Assembly (NCBI GenBank): GCA_003255065.1 | Contig: QAOA01002053.1 | Location: 189,821-253,820, forward strand | DNA from: Cercis canadensis | Lineage: Eukaryota > Streptophyta > Magnoliopsida > Fabales > Fabaceae | DNA length: 64,000 bases | Direction: 5' to 3' | In this document: one piece after another, positions 11,867 through 24,020 of the stretch | Position numbering within the stretch: the stretch's first letter is position 1 | Layout: every line of letters starts with the position of its first letter | Notes under the pieces: generated by a model | Database searches by the model: none | What the model saw: only the letters and a program-made list of their open reading frames with translations | What the model was told of the DNA's origin: nothing | Program-made: the position numbers and the translations under genes

Positions 11867-14800
11867 TAAAGGAATACTAGACTATACCTAGTCAAAGACT
11901 GTCACCTATTATCTCTATATTTAGTTTATCTCTGTGATACCTAGTCAAAGACTGTGACTTATTATCTCTAGATTTAGATTAGTTTATCTTATATTATCTC
12001 TAGGTTTATCTCATTCGCTTGTATATATATATGCATCTAAGCAGTTAATAAAGTTAAGACATTTTCTATATAAACTATTGTTTCTTTTATGGTATTAGAG
12101 CTTTCTTTAGCTTTCACAAGCCAATTTTTTGGTCCAATTTTTTTTTTTCTGCCCAGCCATGTCTTCTTCATCCAACATTCACTCCATCCCCTTCACCACC
12201 AATCCCCCAACTGAATTAGTCACCATTAACATATCGAGCCTTGTCATCAAACTCACTCATAGCAACTATGTTGCTTCGGCAAAACAAATGAAAACCATGC
12301 TCATTGGCTATGGATTAGTTGGCTACATCACAGAGACTATTCCCTGCCCTCCACCTACCGTTCAGCGCAATGGAGAAGTAGTGGACAATCCTCTATGCAA
12401 TTTATAGATTCAGCAAGATCACTTCTTGCTGCTTGCCATCATGGCTTCATATGAATCCAACGCTCGTGTTGTTATCTCACAGGTTAAGACGTCCCAGGAA
12501 GCTTGGAACCAGCTTAGATGAGCCTTTGCCAACTGTTCCCAATCTCGGATCATGTCCCTGAAGGAACGTCTTTCAAACCTTACAAAAGGTTTTTCCCCGG
12601 TTGCTAAATATTTGCACACCATCAAGGGTATAGCTGATGAGCTTTCCATGATTGGCCAACCACTAGATAAGATTGATCTCATTCTGCATTGTCTTAGTGG
12701 TCTTGGTGCTGACTACAAAGACATCGCCTTTGCCCTTTGAGTTCAAGAGAACCCGGTTTCCTTTGATGAACTGTATGATATGCTCACTGACCATGAAACT
12801 CATTTGAAGAAAGAAGAAAGAACGCTTGAAACCTCAATTGCTACAAACCATGTTAGGAGATTTCCCAATACCAATCCACCATACCAACCTAAAAACCACC
12901 GCCAACAACCTTATTCCTCCAACCAAAATTCCACCAATGACTCAAACTGCAAATCCTCATCTCCACTCATTTTTCAATTTTACAACAAGAGAGGCCATAT
13001 ATCCAAATACTGTTTCCAAATAGACAATAACCCCAATGTTTCCCCATCCACCCATGCTGCTGCCCTCCACTCTAAACCCATCAATAAATGGCTCATTGAC
13101 TCCGGTGATACCCACCATATCACTGATGACTTTGGTAACCTCTCTGTCTCCACTAAGTATGATGGTCCTGATACTCTCTAAGTTGCAAATGGTAATAAGC
13201 TTTCAATCTCTCATACTAGCTCCACCAACCTATCTTCTTCTTTTCAGTTATCTAATGTTCTCTATGTTCCTTTAGTAAATATCAACCTTATCTCTGTCTC
13301 TTAATTGTGTAACCAGAATAACGTCTCTATTGAATTTTCCCATCTTTTTTGTTCAAGTCACTGAAGACCGGCCATCTGCTGCTTCAAGGAAAGAGTGACA
13401 ACCACACCTATACACTTCCAGCACCGCCCACCTCCACTTCTTCCGCCTCTTATGTCACTGCCACCACCATTTCATCCTCTGTTATGTGGTGGCACAACCG
13501 CTTAGGCCATCCTTCCCCCGTTGTCCTACATCAAGTCCTTCCCAAAACCAATCATCTTGTGTCACTCAAGTCTCTATCACCTTGTGTTGCTTGCCATCAA
13601 AATAAAAGCAACAAACTTCCTTTCATTAAGTCGACTTTATCTAGTAGTACACCATTAGAACTTTTGTATTCAAATGTATGGGGTCCCACCTTAAATGTTT
13701 TAATTGATGGATTCAGATTTTATGTAATTTTCTTTGATAATTTTTCAAGATATACTTGGTTATATCCTTTAAAGTATAAATATGATATTGCCCTTATCTT
13801 TCTAACGTTTAAAATCCTAGTGGAAAACACTTTTAATTCAAAAATTAAAACACTCTATTCAGATAATGATGATGAATATATTGGAGTAAGAAAGTTTTTC
13901 TCCATTCATGGTATATCCCATTTCACAAGGCCAATGGACTCTCTGAAAGGAAAAATCGACATCTTGCTAAATTAGCAAGATGTCTTCTCCATCATGCCTC
14001 TCTACCCCTCAAATTTTGGCCCTTTGTGTTTAAAACAGTAGCCTACCTGATCAATAGGTTGCCAATGCTCCTTCTCCACCAAAAATCACCATTTTCCATT
14101 TTATTTAACAAACCACCAAATTACTTCAAATTATGTACTTTTGGTTGTCTATGGTTTCCATGGTTAAGACCCTATGTTCGCTTCTTCCCAAATCCAGCCC
14201 CTGCACAGGCCCATGGTCACCTCTACTAATATTTTTTCTGCCAAGTTCTACAACTGATGCCACTGTCTACCACCAGTTAGTTGGCTCACTTCAATACTTG
14301 GCCCTTACTCACCCTCACTTAGTCAACAGGCTAGCGCAATTCATACAATCCCCTACTAATTTACAGCTGTAAGCACTGAAGCGTCTCTTAAGATATTTGA
14401 AATCTACCATCTCTCATGGCATCTTGATTCAGCCCACTAAGCATTTCCAACTCACAACTTACTGTAATGCGTATTGGGTGGGTGACACAAATGATAAGCG
14501 GTCCACAGGAGCATACATCGCCTATCTTGGCAACACTCCTATTTCTTGGAGTTCTAGAAAACAGAAATCAGTTGCTCGGTCATCAATAGAGGCAGAATAT
14601 TGCACCATTGCACCTACTGTTTTATGGCTTCAACAGTCACTCACAGAACTCAGTATCAAGCAGCCCTCATCACTTGTACTGTTTTCAAACAACATTGGTG
14701 CCACTTACCTGTGTGCCAACCCGCTTTTTCATTCTAAAATGAAGCATCTCTCTATTGACTATCATTTTGTCTGAGATCTTGTAGCCAACAAAACACTACA

Positions 14801-15032
14801 TGTCTCTCACACTCCATCTTCACATCAACTTGCCAACCTCCTCACCAAACCACTTCCAGCTGCTCAAGTTTAGACCTTATGCTCCAAGATTGGCGCCGTT
14901 GATCCCTCCTCCATCTTGAGGGGGCGTAAAGGAATACTAGACTATACCTAGTCAAAGACTGTCACCTATTATCTCTAGATTTAGTTTATCTCTAAGATAC
15001 TTAGTCAAAGATTGTCACCTATTATCTCTAGT
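11867..15032 (+). mobile_element. Ty1/copia retrotransposon inserted in YUCCA copy A exon 4, broken
   Basis: The left LTR starts TAAAGGAATACTAGAC at 11867 and runs to about 12090, followed by a tRNA-Met primer site (TGGTATTAGAGC). Parts seen: gag (12159-13010, MSSSSNIHSIPFTTNPPTEL, with a CCHC-type knuckle FYNKRGHISKYCF), protease (WLIDSGDTHHITDDFGNLS), pre-integrase (MWWHNRLGHPSPVVLHQVL), integrase (13640-14220) and RNase H (14400-14850, with CNAYWVGDTNDKRSTGAYIA). A purine tract (TTGAGGGGG) precedes the right LTR remnant at 14937-15032. The first ~90 bp of the two LTRs differ at about five sites (5-6%), suggesting insertion a few million years ago at usual plant rates. It is broken in several places. 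It postdates the YUCCA duplication, since it lies within exon 4. Confidence 0.88.
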
Positions 15033-15153
15033 CAAAGGTTTGATGGGCATTTCTTACGATACACAACGTATAGCACATGATGACATAAGTTTGGCTGCAA
15101 GTTCAAAAGAGATACTCACCACTTCTGCTTCACTCAACTTATTAGTTGATTAG

Positions 15154-17253
15154 ACCCATGACTTTGGTCCAGTGGTCATTTAGAGGCAAGAGGCTCTCCC
15201 ATATTGCAGGTTCATTCTTAACGTGCCATTCCCCATGGCAAAAACAAATAACAGAAGTTCATCAATAAAATTGTGCCATAAAGGCATTGTGGTGGATGTA
15301 CTCAGGAAAATAAAGAGTAATTTTTTTTCCCAAAGTTTCTATCTTTGACAATGTTGTTTTAGATATTGTGATTGTCGTGCTGAGAGCCTGGGACAATACG
15401 TTTTCAAGCCTAATCAGTAAAAGGAAATAAGAATGAGAAATCATCTATATTGAACATTGAAACCGATTCCAATTAAAGGGGCCATCTTAATAAACGTAGA
15501 GAAGTTCTTAAGAAATTTTCTGATTTCATTATCTAGATATGAAGGCTCTGACGCTCAAATGAAAATTTATTACACAAGCAGTCTTGATCAGTGAAGTTGA
15601 ATGTTTAAACCAAACAACCGTGAATTTGACATTTAAATCACTATGAGCAACAACGACTATTTGATGCACTCCTTGATAGACAAGCATTCTGGATCAGGCT
15701 TGATGTTTCCAAATTCTGCAGATCAACAAGTGAACCCAGAATAGAACTAGTCATTCAACTTTTGATGATAGACACTACTATTATTCTTGGTAAACCTCCC
15801 GTCAAAGGGTCATTATTTATTAATCTTTGTAGAATTACTATATTGTCGTAAAACCAGTATATACATTCTTTTAAAGGGATATGGATATGGAGAAATGTTG
15901 GATGCCTTTTTAAATTAATGCCATGATTCCCTTTTTCCTCCATCAATTTATTGATAAATGGAACATACGCAAATGTGTGGAGATGATATTAAAGAAAATA
16001 AGTTACATCTCTTGCAAATTATTCAAAACTTTTAATAAATAGAATTTTGATGAGACAAAATACTCCTTATGTGGTTCTTATGAAGCCACAAGATAAGAAA
16101 TTGTGAAATCGATATTAGTTTCACATTTATATGGGAACTCCAACATCTTCAATAGCCTTTTCGATATTATTTATTGTTTATTGTGCTAAAGGTTTAGAGT
16201 TTTATTATTGGCGTATGGAAGAAAAAGAATGATAAAAAATATCAAATTTAACATAAGTTTTGTTTCAGGCTTCAAATTTATCCATATTATGGTATTTATT
16301 GTGATTGTTTCTAGATATGGTCTTTCATTGGTATATATATGACTTTTATAGTGGTTTTTTCGGCCTGATCTTTTTGTTTTTGTTTTTGTTTTATCATCAG
16401 TTCGATATAGGTATAGATTTTTTTAGTTAAGTATAAAGGATTATGAAAATTTGAATCTAAAACTTCAACTCTTTTACGATATCTCTGGATGAGTTGTGCT
16501 CTATGTGTGCTTGTGTTTTTTGGTTTGATTACATGAATAAAGTTGAATACCAAAATATATTAAATCTCCTACAGTTATTGTTTAATTTTTACAAGATATA
16601 AGTATATGTTAAAAATTTAAATGCACATTATATTCATTGTAAATTCGTAATTATTGTTTTCTGTTTCTTATTTTATTAAGAAACTTAAAGAAAAAATAAT
16701 AATTCAGATTAAGGTAAAAGGAGTTATTATTATTATTATTTTTAATTTTTTGTGCCAGTGGTCAAACACAATGGCGAAAGCCTTTTATAGGCCTATTTTC
16801 TTATTATGGATGGCTTTAATGAGAGGCAGACCTTGACCATCTTGTTAAGGACGAGTCAAAGAATTCAAATGGGAGGTGGATTTAATCTTGACTCACTATT
16901 TCGTTTGCTTCACCCTTCAGTTTACTTGAAACCTGCGCATCTCATGCATTCTTCAAGTTGTTGAGTCAATTTTGAGTTACCACACAAAGTCAGATACACA
17001 ACAGTTACTGGAGGTGACACATGACGCATAATGCTATTCAATTGATTATAATAAGAAGACTCAGAACTCATCAGGAGCTACATGCATCGAAAATGGACGA
17101 AGGAATCCTGAAAATGGTGAGTTAATACTTGAGTGAGGACCTCAGCTATTCCGCGCAGTAAAAACTGGAAGTGCAAACAGAATATTAAAACATAGAAGTA
17201 TTAATTATAGATTAAGTTGATTAACAATAATTAATTTAAACTTTCTGACTATG
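15154..17253. other. Intergenic DNA between the two YUCCA copies
   Basis: 15160-15310 is homologous to the 3' flank of the intact gene (shared GGCAAGAGGCTCTCCCAT and CCATGGCAAAA strings). 15540-15660 resembles 45121-45240, downstream of another YUCCA fragment. 16915-17200 is homologous to 44830-45080 (shared CATGCATCGAAAAT, GACGAAGGAATC and GAGGACCTCAG). These matches outline the ancestral duplicated unit. No coding region was recognised. Confidence 0.6.
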
Positions 17254-17263
17254 CATATATAGC
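17254..17263 (+). promoter_or_regulatory. TATA box of the intact YUCCA gene
   Basis: CATATATAGC lies about 115 bp upstream of the ATG. The equivalent TATATATAGC lies about 120 bp upstream of the pseudogene ATG at 10770, so the element is conserved between copies. The transcription start is not known. I saw no clear auxin-response element (TGTCTC) beside it. Confidence 0.5.
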
Positions 17264-17378
17264 TAGAAGCTATGCTTGCTTGTTATATAGCTACACATAT
17301 TTTTACCTAAATTACACTATCACTCTCTGCAAGGAAACTCAACACCCTAGTAGAAACTAAACTCTGCACCTACAATCA

Positions 17379-18996
17379 ATGGCTGCTTATATTGAATATG
17401 CACAGCAACAAACACAAGAAAAGATTACTGAAAATCTGAGTTGCCAAGTTGAGAACCAACCCATGATGGAAGAAGTGGCTGTTGTGATTGTGGGTGGAGG
17501 ACCTGCTGGCTTAGCAACTGCTGCATGCCTCAACAGGCTCTCCATCCCAAACATTATCTTAGAAAGAGATGATTGCCATGCATCTCTTTGGAGGAAAAGG
17601 ACATATGATCGCTTGACGCTTCACTTGGGGAAGGAATTTTGTGCCCTTCCTCATATGCCTTTTCCTTATGATGCACCCATCTTTGTTCCTAGGATTGGTT
17701 TTATGCGTTATTTGGACAATTATGTGTCCCATTTCAAGATTAACATTCGGTGCAACCGGTCTGTAGAATCTGCCTCTCTAGAGAGAGATGGAAGTTGGAG
17801 GATCCTTGTAAAGGACACAACATCTAATAGTAGTGAAGTTTATGTTGCAACCTTTCTAGTGGTTGCAACTGGAGAAAATAGTGAAGGTTTTGTTCCTAAG
17901 ATAAATGGGCTTGATGCCTTCCAAGGAGAGTACATGCATTGTAACAGGTACTTGAACGGAAGGGAGTGGTATGGAAAGAATGTACTCGTTGTAGGGTGTG
18001 GCAATTCTGGGATGGAAATTGCCTACGATCTTTCAAACTGGGGTGTTAGCACCTCAATTGTCATCAGAAGCCCGGTAACTTCTGGCAAACACATAATTAA
18101 AATTCAGATTAAATAAATTAAAGATTAGTTAGGATTATTACTTCTTTCTTTTTGAAGTTTAACTATTTCTATTAACATCATTTTCTTCTTGTGTTTAGGT
18201 GCATGTTTTCACCAAAGAAATGGTTTTAGCGGCAATGCATATGTTGAAGTTCCTTCCAATAGAACAAGTGGACAAACTTGCAGTCTTCTTGTCCAAAATG
18301 AAGTATGGAAATTTGTCCAAGTACGGCTTGAGTAGGCCAAAGGAAGGACCTTTTTATCTTAAAGCCACAACAGGTCGTTCGCCCACCATTGATGTTGGTT
18401 GCATTGATAAGATTAAGAAAGGGGAAGTAAAGGTACATATGTAGCTAGAGATAACAAAATCTGAAAAGCACTATTCAATCATTCATTTCCTTCTTAATTA
18501 AAATAGTTATTAATTTGGCTATAATCCTTTGTGTTTAGGTTTTTCCAGCTGTCTCCTCCATCAAAGAAGACAAGATGATAGAATTTGAAGATGGAAGAGA
18601 AGAGCGCTTCGATGTTATAATCTTTGCCACGGGATACAAAAGCACTGTCTTGAAGTGGCTGAAGGTGCATTGTCATATATGCTTAGGCTTAGCTATTTGA
18701 TCCCAGAAAGCCAAAAGGAGAATTTTTAACTGGTATATATATATTGACATAATTTAACTTTTGTGTTAATTAACTTGCAGGATTATAAGGATCTGTTTAA
18801 TGAGGATGGGATGCCAAAGCAAAGTAACCCAAATCATTGGAAAGGAGAGAATGGCATCTATTGTGCTGGATTTTCAAGGCAAGGTTTAATGGGCCTTTCT
18901 TATGATGCCAAACATATAGCAGATGATATTAGTTTGGCTTTAAGTTCAAAGGAGATACCCTCAACCTCTGCTTCACTCAAGTTAGTAGACGATTAG
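17379..18996 (+). CDS. YUC10-like: YUCCA-type flavin-containing monooxygenase (indole-3-pyruvate monooxygenase), intact
   Basis: Family function: oxidative decarboxylation of indole-3-pyruvate to indole-3-acetic acid with FAD, NADPH and O2, the last step of the main auxin pathway. Four exons join in frame, all introns in phase 0 with GT-AG ends: 17379-18074, 18199-18432, 18539-18664, 18781-18996, giving 423 aa. Motifs: FAD-binding GGGPAG (residues 39-44), [16 protein letters not shown] (81-96), ATG (163-165), FMO-type [11 protein letters not shown] (181-191), NADPH-binding GCGNSG (206-211), FATGY (339-343) and C-terminal [20 protein letters not shown]. No signal peptide or membrane segment. 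Length fits the family, with an N-terminal extension of about 30 aa before the FAD site. The exon pattern and sequence resemble the YUC10/YUC11 clade; exact orthology is unverified. It is the only intact copy among several here. Confidence 0.93.
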
Positions 18997-19105
18997 ATCC
19001 ATGGCTTTTTAATGGCAAGAGGCTCTCCCATCCCCATGGCAAAAGCAAAGAAAAGTTATTGATTGTGCCATGAGGCATCGTAGTGGATGTACAGAAGGAA
19101 AAGAA

Positions 19106-19111
19106 AATAAA
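19106..19111 (+). terminator. Probable polyadenylation signal of the YUCCA gene
   Basis: AATAAA lies 110 bp after the stop codon. The pseudogene copy has GAAAATAAAG at the matching place (about 15306-15315). Confidence 0.45.
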
Positions 19112-20133
19112 GATTTGCATTAAATATTGTGATTGTCTTTCGCTGACAAAATATGTTATCAAGCCTAATCAGCATGAGGATATAACAATGAGGTATCATC
19201 TGTCAATATAATAGCAAAAGCATCAGATCAGCACTCTGCTGACCTGGCCATTAGTTAGGAGTTAGTTACAATTAAGTTCTTCAGTTAGATTAGTTGCTGT
19301 GCTAATCTGACAGTTGTAAGTTAGTTATCATTAGCTACTCAGTTATCTATATAATGTGTAACTGTTCAATGTGATAATAAATCAAGAATCATTTTGCAAA
19401 CTTCAGTCTATATTCTTCAGTAAAGAACACCTAGAGATTCTTCAGACCAAGTGCACTCATTTCAGTTACTAATCTATGTCTTGCTTAGTGAGAATATGCA
19501 TATACATGTTAAGACTTATGGTCATGTCTCTACCATAGAAGGATTGCTACTTAATATTAGAATATTTTTCTGCATAGCATGAATAGATCATCTGCACATA
19601 CTATCTATGATGGAATGCTTGCATTTATCCTGCCAATTCTTGCTATCCATAATAAATATATTTGATATTGATAACTTAGAACAAGATATGCTAGTATCCA
19701 TGCTTCAATAAAGTTTCATGTCTAATTGAATATAGATTATCCATTAATTTGAAAATCAGATTCTTCGGCTAAGCTGCTCTACCATGATTAATGAAATATG
19801 TACATGAATTGGAGTCAGCTATAGATTATGAATTGCATTTACAAAATAACTTGCATATGCTCATGCTTTGCTTAGACCTGAGATATTCTATCCTTAATAA
19901 TTTCTCATCATATATGCTTCTACAATCTCTTTATTTTAAAGTATCTTTACATACATGATTCTATGATAAACTCAAGATAAAATCTTTTATGTCTCTGCTC
20001 TTATCACACCTAACATTTCAAAGATTGAAGGCTTTAATGCTATAAGCATATGCCTTATGAAACATAAAACGATTTAGAGGCTAAGATACTCACAACTTTT
20101 CCAGAAGCCACCTTATTGCACTAAGCTCCTAGA
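19112..20133. other. Intergenic; possible solo-LTR-like stretch near 19.2-19.45 kb
   Basis: 19225-19420 has an LTR-like layout: tracts of GTTAGTTA, a TATATAATGTG box, then AATAAATCAAG. I could not fix both ends or find a second copy, so this is only a suggestion. The rest is AT-rich with no gene recognised. Confidence 0.3.
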
Positions 20134-20400
20134 GAAACTGAAGTACCAAGCTCTCAGAGAAGCTAGAGCGCCAAGCTCCTAGAGAAGCTGGAGTACCAAG
20201 CTCTCAAAGAAGCTGGAGTACCAAGCTCCTAAAGAAGCTAGAGTACCAAGCTCTCAGAGAAGCTAGAGTGCCAAGCTTCCAGAGAAGTTGGAATACCAAG
20301 CTTTAAGAGAAGCTAGAATGCTAAGCATAGTACCAAGCTCCTGGAGAAGCTGGAGTACCAAGTTCCGAGAAACATTGGAGTACTAAGCTCCTAGAGAAAG
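20134..20400. repeat. 25-bp tandem repeat array (GAAGCTGGAGTACCAAGCTC unit)
   Basis: About ten imperfect copies of a unit reading GAAGCTGGAGTACCAAGCTC plus five bases. GAAGCT starts occur at 20159, 20184 and 20209, giving an exact 25-bp period. Since 25 is not a multiple of three it is unlikely to code. Looser AGAAGCTAAGA repeats continue to about 20780 and reappear at 23240-23770 and 30250-30300, so the array probably belongs to the spacer of the surrounding Ty3/gypsy fossil. Confidence 0.75.
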
Positions 20401-23400
20401 TAATAAGCTCCAAAAGAAATGCACCTGACTCGCTCCACCATAAGCTAAGGGATTAAGCTCTGCCAGAAGCCAAAGCAAAAAGCTCCACTAGAAGCTAAAG
20501 ATAACAAGCTCCATGAGAGAGTGACATAAGAAGCTAAGACATTGAGCTGACAATATACTTAGGACCTTCAAAATCCTAAGATCAAGGATAAACTTGTTGA
20601 AGAATCCACACAAGAGTTGGCCTGAGACAGCTCCACCGGAAGCTAAGAGCTAACTCTAAAAGATGAACACCAAAAGAAAATGCATAAAGTTTAGCCCAAT
20701 ACAGCTCCCCTAGAAGCTAAGAGCTAATCCTAGCCTAAATTAGCTTTACCAGAAGCTAAGAAGCAAACCCTATGCAAAAGCAACAAGCAAGATTCCATAG
20801 AAATTCAAGAGAAGATTGAAAAGTCCAAAATTTTATAAGGCAAAGTATCAATATCCAGAATTATAATCATCTAAAAGCATAAGGCTTAGAAGAGCTACAA
20901 CCAATCAAAAGTCAAAAAGGGTTTGCAGAACATTCCTTGCCTTCAAAAGATTTGTGTCTCTCTCTTGAGCAGCTACCATAGCAGCCTCATATTCGGTTTA
21001 GCTGGGCCTTGAGACTATGAAGACGTTCACCCAACACAGTAATCTCCTCCCCCAGCTGCTCCAAGGTCCATAGGGGGCTGCTCCCAAAATTAAGGCTCAT
21101 CATGTACCTCCAACTCTGGTAAAGCCATGTCAGCTGTAGAATCTACAGGCTTAACAACAACCTAGTAGGGCTTAACCAAATACAACAAAGATTTTCTTCT
21201 AGAAGAACAAACTACCCCGCCTGGCAGTTGAGCATCAGTTGCTGCAATGAGATAAATCACTAGAAAATGAGCAAATATTCCATCATGACTGAAGTTTGTA
21301 GCATGAGAAGTCATGTATTGCTCTATAAAATACCATGCACCAACAATGAATCAAAGTATAAAGCCTTTCTTCTTGGGTTGGAAATGGCAAAAGAAGTAGG
21401 AGCCATAAACTTGTTGGTTAAAGGAGATTCCAACATAGTAGTCAAGCAAACAAATGGAGAATATAGGGTAAAAGAGATTGCCCTAACATACTATAGGGAA
21501 AAGACACAATAGATGATGAGTGAATTCAATAGCATAAGGCTCATGCATGACCCAAGATCTAAAAATAAACAAGCAGATGCCTTAGTCACTTTGGAAGGCA
21601 AGATACCCTTACAAGACCCTCAATTGAGTATAGAGATAAAGCATGCTCCAGCGCCACACAAGACAGTTGAAAGGAAGTCCATAACAAGAGGAGTCCCTGA
21701 CTAGCGAACAATTGTGAAAGAACAACTTACTAGCCTTAGCAGTGCTGGTATAAAAATGACTAAAGAACCCTAGCTGAGAAATGGGAAGTTATACAAAAGA
21801 AACACTGAATGATTGTTAATGTGGTGTGTGACGATGAAATAAAGACTTAAGAAGGCACAACTGCTCCATCAAGCTAGTTGTGGCTAAGAGAGAGTAAATG
21901 TATACAGAAAGGTGCAGCGTGTAAGGCTTTATTGGCTCTTTATGAAGCCCAACTGTGATGTCATTCAATGCAGCTGCCCTAAGTATAGAGAAGAGAAAGA
22001 AAAGTTGCAAGTGAACACGATTGAGGAAATAGTGGATTGGAGACAACCCATCATGAACTACCTAGCCCATGGTACATTGCATATGAACAAAAGGGAAATG
22101 CTCAGCCTTAAGAGAAGAGCAAAAAAGATATTTCTTGATGGAGGGAGAGCTCTACAAGAAAAGTCTATCAGCCAGGGCTATGAAATATGTCTCTCCAGAA
22201 GATAAAAAGAAACTGATGGAAACTATGCACAGAGGAGAATGTGGAGAACACCAGGGATCCAAAAAGCTCCAGAACGAGCTTGTCAGGCTAGGATATTATT
22301 ATTCCTCAATGGAAACTGATTCCATTGATTTTGTTAGAAGTTGTCAGCCCTCGCAGCACAATGACAATGCCATACATGCCCTAACTGTAGAACTATATAT
22401 TATATCATCTCCTTATTCATTCTACACTTAGGCCTTCAATTTGATAGGACCCATCAACCCACGCTCCCACGACAAGATGTGGATTCTAGCAGCTACAAAA
22501 AAGTTCACCAAGTGGGTAAAAGCTGTGACTCTAAAGAAGGCAACCGCTGAGGCTGTAGCAACCTTCATCAAGGAGCATATCATCTGCCTCTTTGGCATTC
22601 CTAGGAGAATTATCTCTGACAATGGAACACCATTCATAAACAAGACTGTGAAACAGATCCTGGAGTAGTATAATATAGCACATGATAAGTCTATACCTTA
22701 CCATCCTTAGGGTAACGGACAAGTATAAGCAACAAACACAAATATGCCAAGGATCATCACCAAAATGACCACTAACGCCTTTCATGACTGGAGTGAGTAT
22801 CTACCCTTAGCACTATGGGCATATAGAGTCTCAAGAAGATGACCTACAAAAAAAACCCCATTCTCTGTCGTCTATGAAGCTAAAGCAGTCCTACCAGTTG
22901 AAATAGAAGTGTCATCCTTAAGAATAACACTTCATGCATAACTGGAAGGAGACAAAGAAGCAAATGTAGAGTTGGTAGATGAGAAAAGAAAGAGAACTAA
23001 AGAAATTCTGCTAGCTCACCACAGATAGCTTTGCTTGGCTTATGACAAGATGGTCAGGCCAATGATGTTTGAAGAAGGAGAGCTAGTGCTTAAAGTTACA
23101 GATGTAGCCATGTGAAACACCTACACTTCAAAGTTTGCTGCAAGGTGGGAAGGACCATATGAGATGAAGGCAGCACATTCCAGTGGCTACTGCACCTTCA
23201 TCAACTCGAAAAACGACAAACTAAAGAAGTTGTAAGCTTCATCAAAAGCTATAGATTAATAATAGCTCTAATAGAAGTTGTGGCAGCTCCAACAGAAGCT
23301 GTAAACCAATAAAACAGAAGTTGCAAAATGGCTCCAGTAAAAGCCATAAGTTAGCAGCAACACCAATAGAAGCTGTAGACCAAAACTTCTAACAGAAGTT

Positions 23401-24020
23401 AGCAAGAGGAAAACTCCAACAGAAAATGTCCTTCAGCAATAGCTCCAGAAGGAAGTGTGAGATCAGTCTGGTCCTATAAAAGACATAAGGGTTGTAGCTT
23501 TAGTAAAGGCAAGAGACCCAGAGAAGCTTCGGCTGACTTCTAAGAAGTCACAAAATTCATAAGCTCCCATAGAAGCTAAGACCCAATGAGAGGTCATGAA
23601 TATGAAATCAACCTGGTCCAGCAAGAGACCAGGGGGCTGCAGCTCTAACAGAGGCATGAGACCTAGAGAAGCTATAGTTGACTCCTAAGAAGTCATGAAA
23701 TTCATAAGCTCCCATAGAAGCTAAGACCCTATGAGAGGTCATGACTATGAAATCAACCTGAGGGGGCTGTAACTCCAGTAGAGTTGGTAAAATGGGCTGA
23801 GCATGGTGGGGCCCGATAAAATGGTGGGTTGGGTTCCAAAATCATAGGCCCGTTTAAAACCATGTCAATTTGGCCTGGCCCGATATGGCCTGTGACCTGA
23901 TCGGGTTCGGGCCAAGTTGGCCCGATTTGCTATTTTTTTTTTCTTTAGCTTTCAATTGCCCTCCATGATTCATTTTGCATTTGCAATCCTTAACTCATAA
24001 GAAGCATTCTCCTTCTTCGT

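Larger units (their letters stand above)
10296..15153 (+). pseudogene. YUCCA-type flavin monooxygenase pseudogene (copy A)
   Basis: A decayed tandem copy of the intact YUCCA gene 2-7 kb downstream. Upstream/5'UTR homology runs from about 10296 (interrupted by the join at 10413). The ATG is at 10770 (MASYVESAQQ then a stop). After about 70 bp exon 1 ends at a fold-back MITE (10841-11162), and about 620 bp of exon 1, with the FAD and NADPH motifs, is missing. Exon 2 remnant 11291-11441 lacks about 80 bp and has stops. Exon 3, 11547-11672, keeps the same 126-bp length and most codons, but FATGYKS has become FATRYKS. Exon 4 starts at 11785, is split by a copia element at 11866/11867, resumes at about 15033 and ends with TAG at 15151-15153. 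Downstream homology to the intact gene continues to about 15310. It cannot make a working enzyme. Confidence 0.9.

Noticed and set aside
20134-20400. Regular short repeats that might suggest a CRISPR-like array
   Set aside because: Units are head-to-tail with no unique spacers, and the window is clearly plant DNA; it is a minisatellite.
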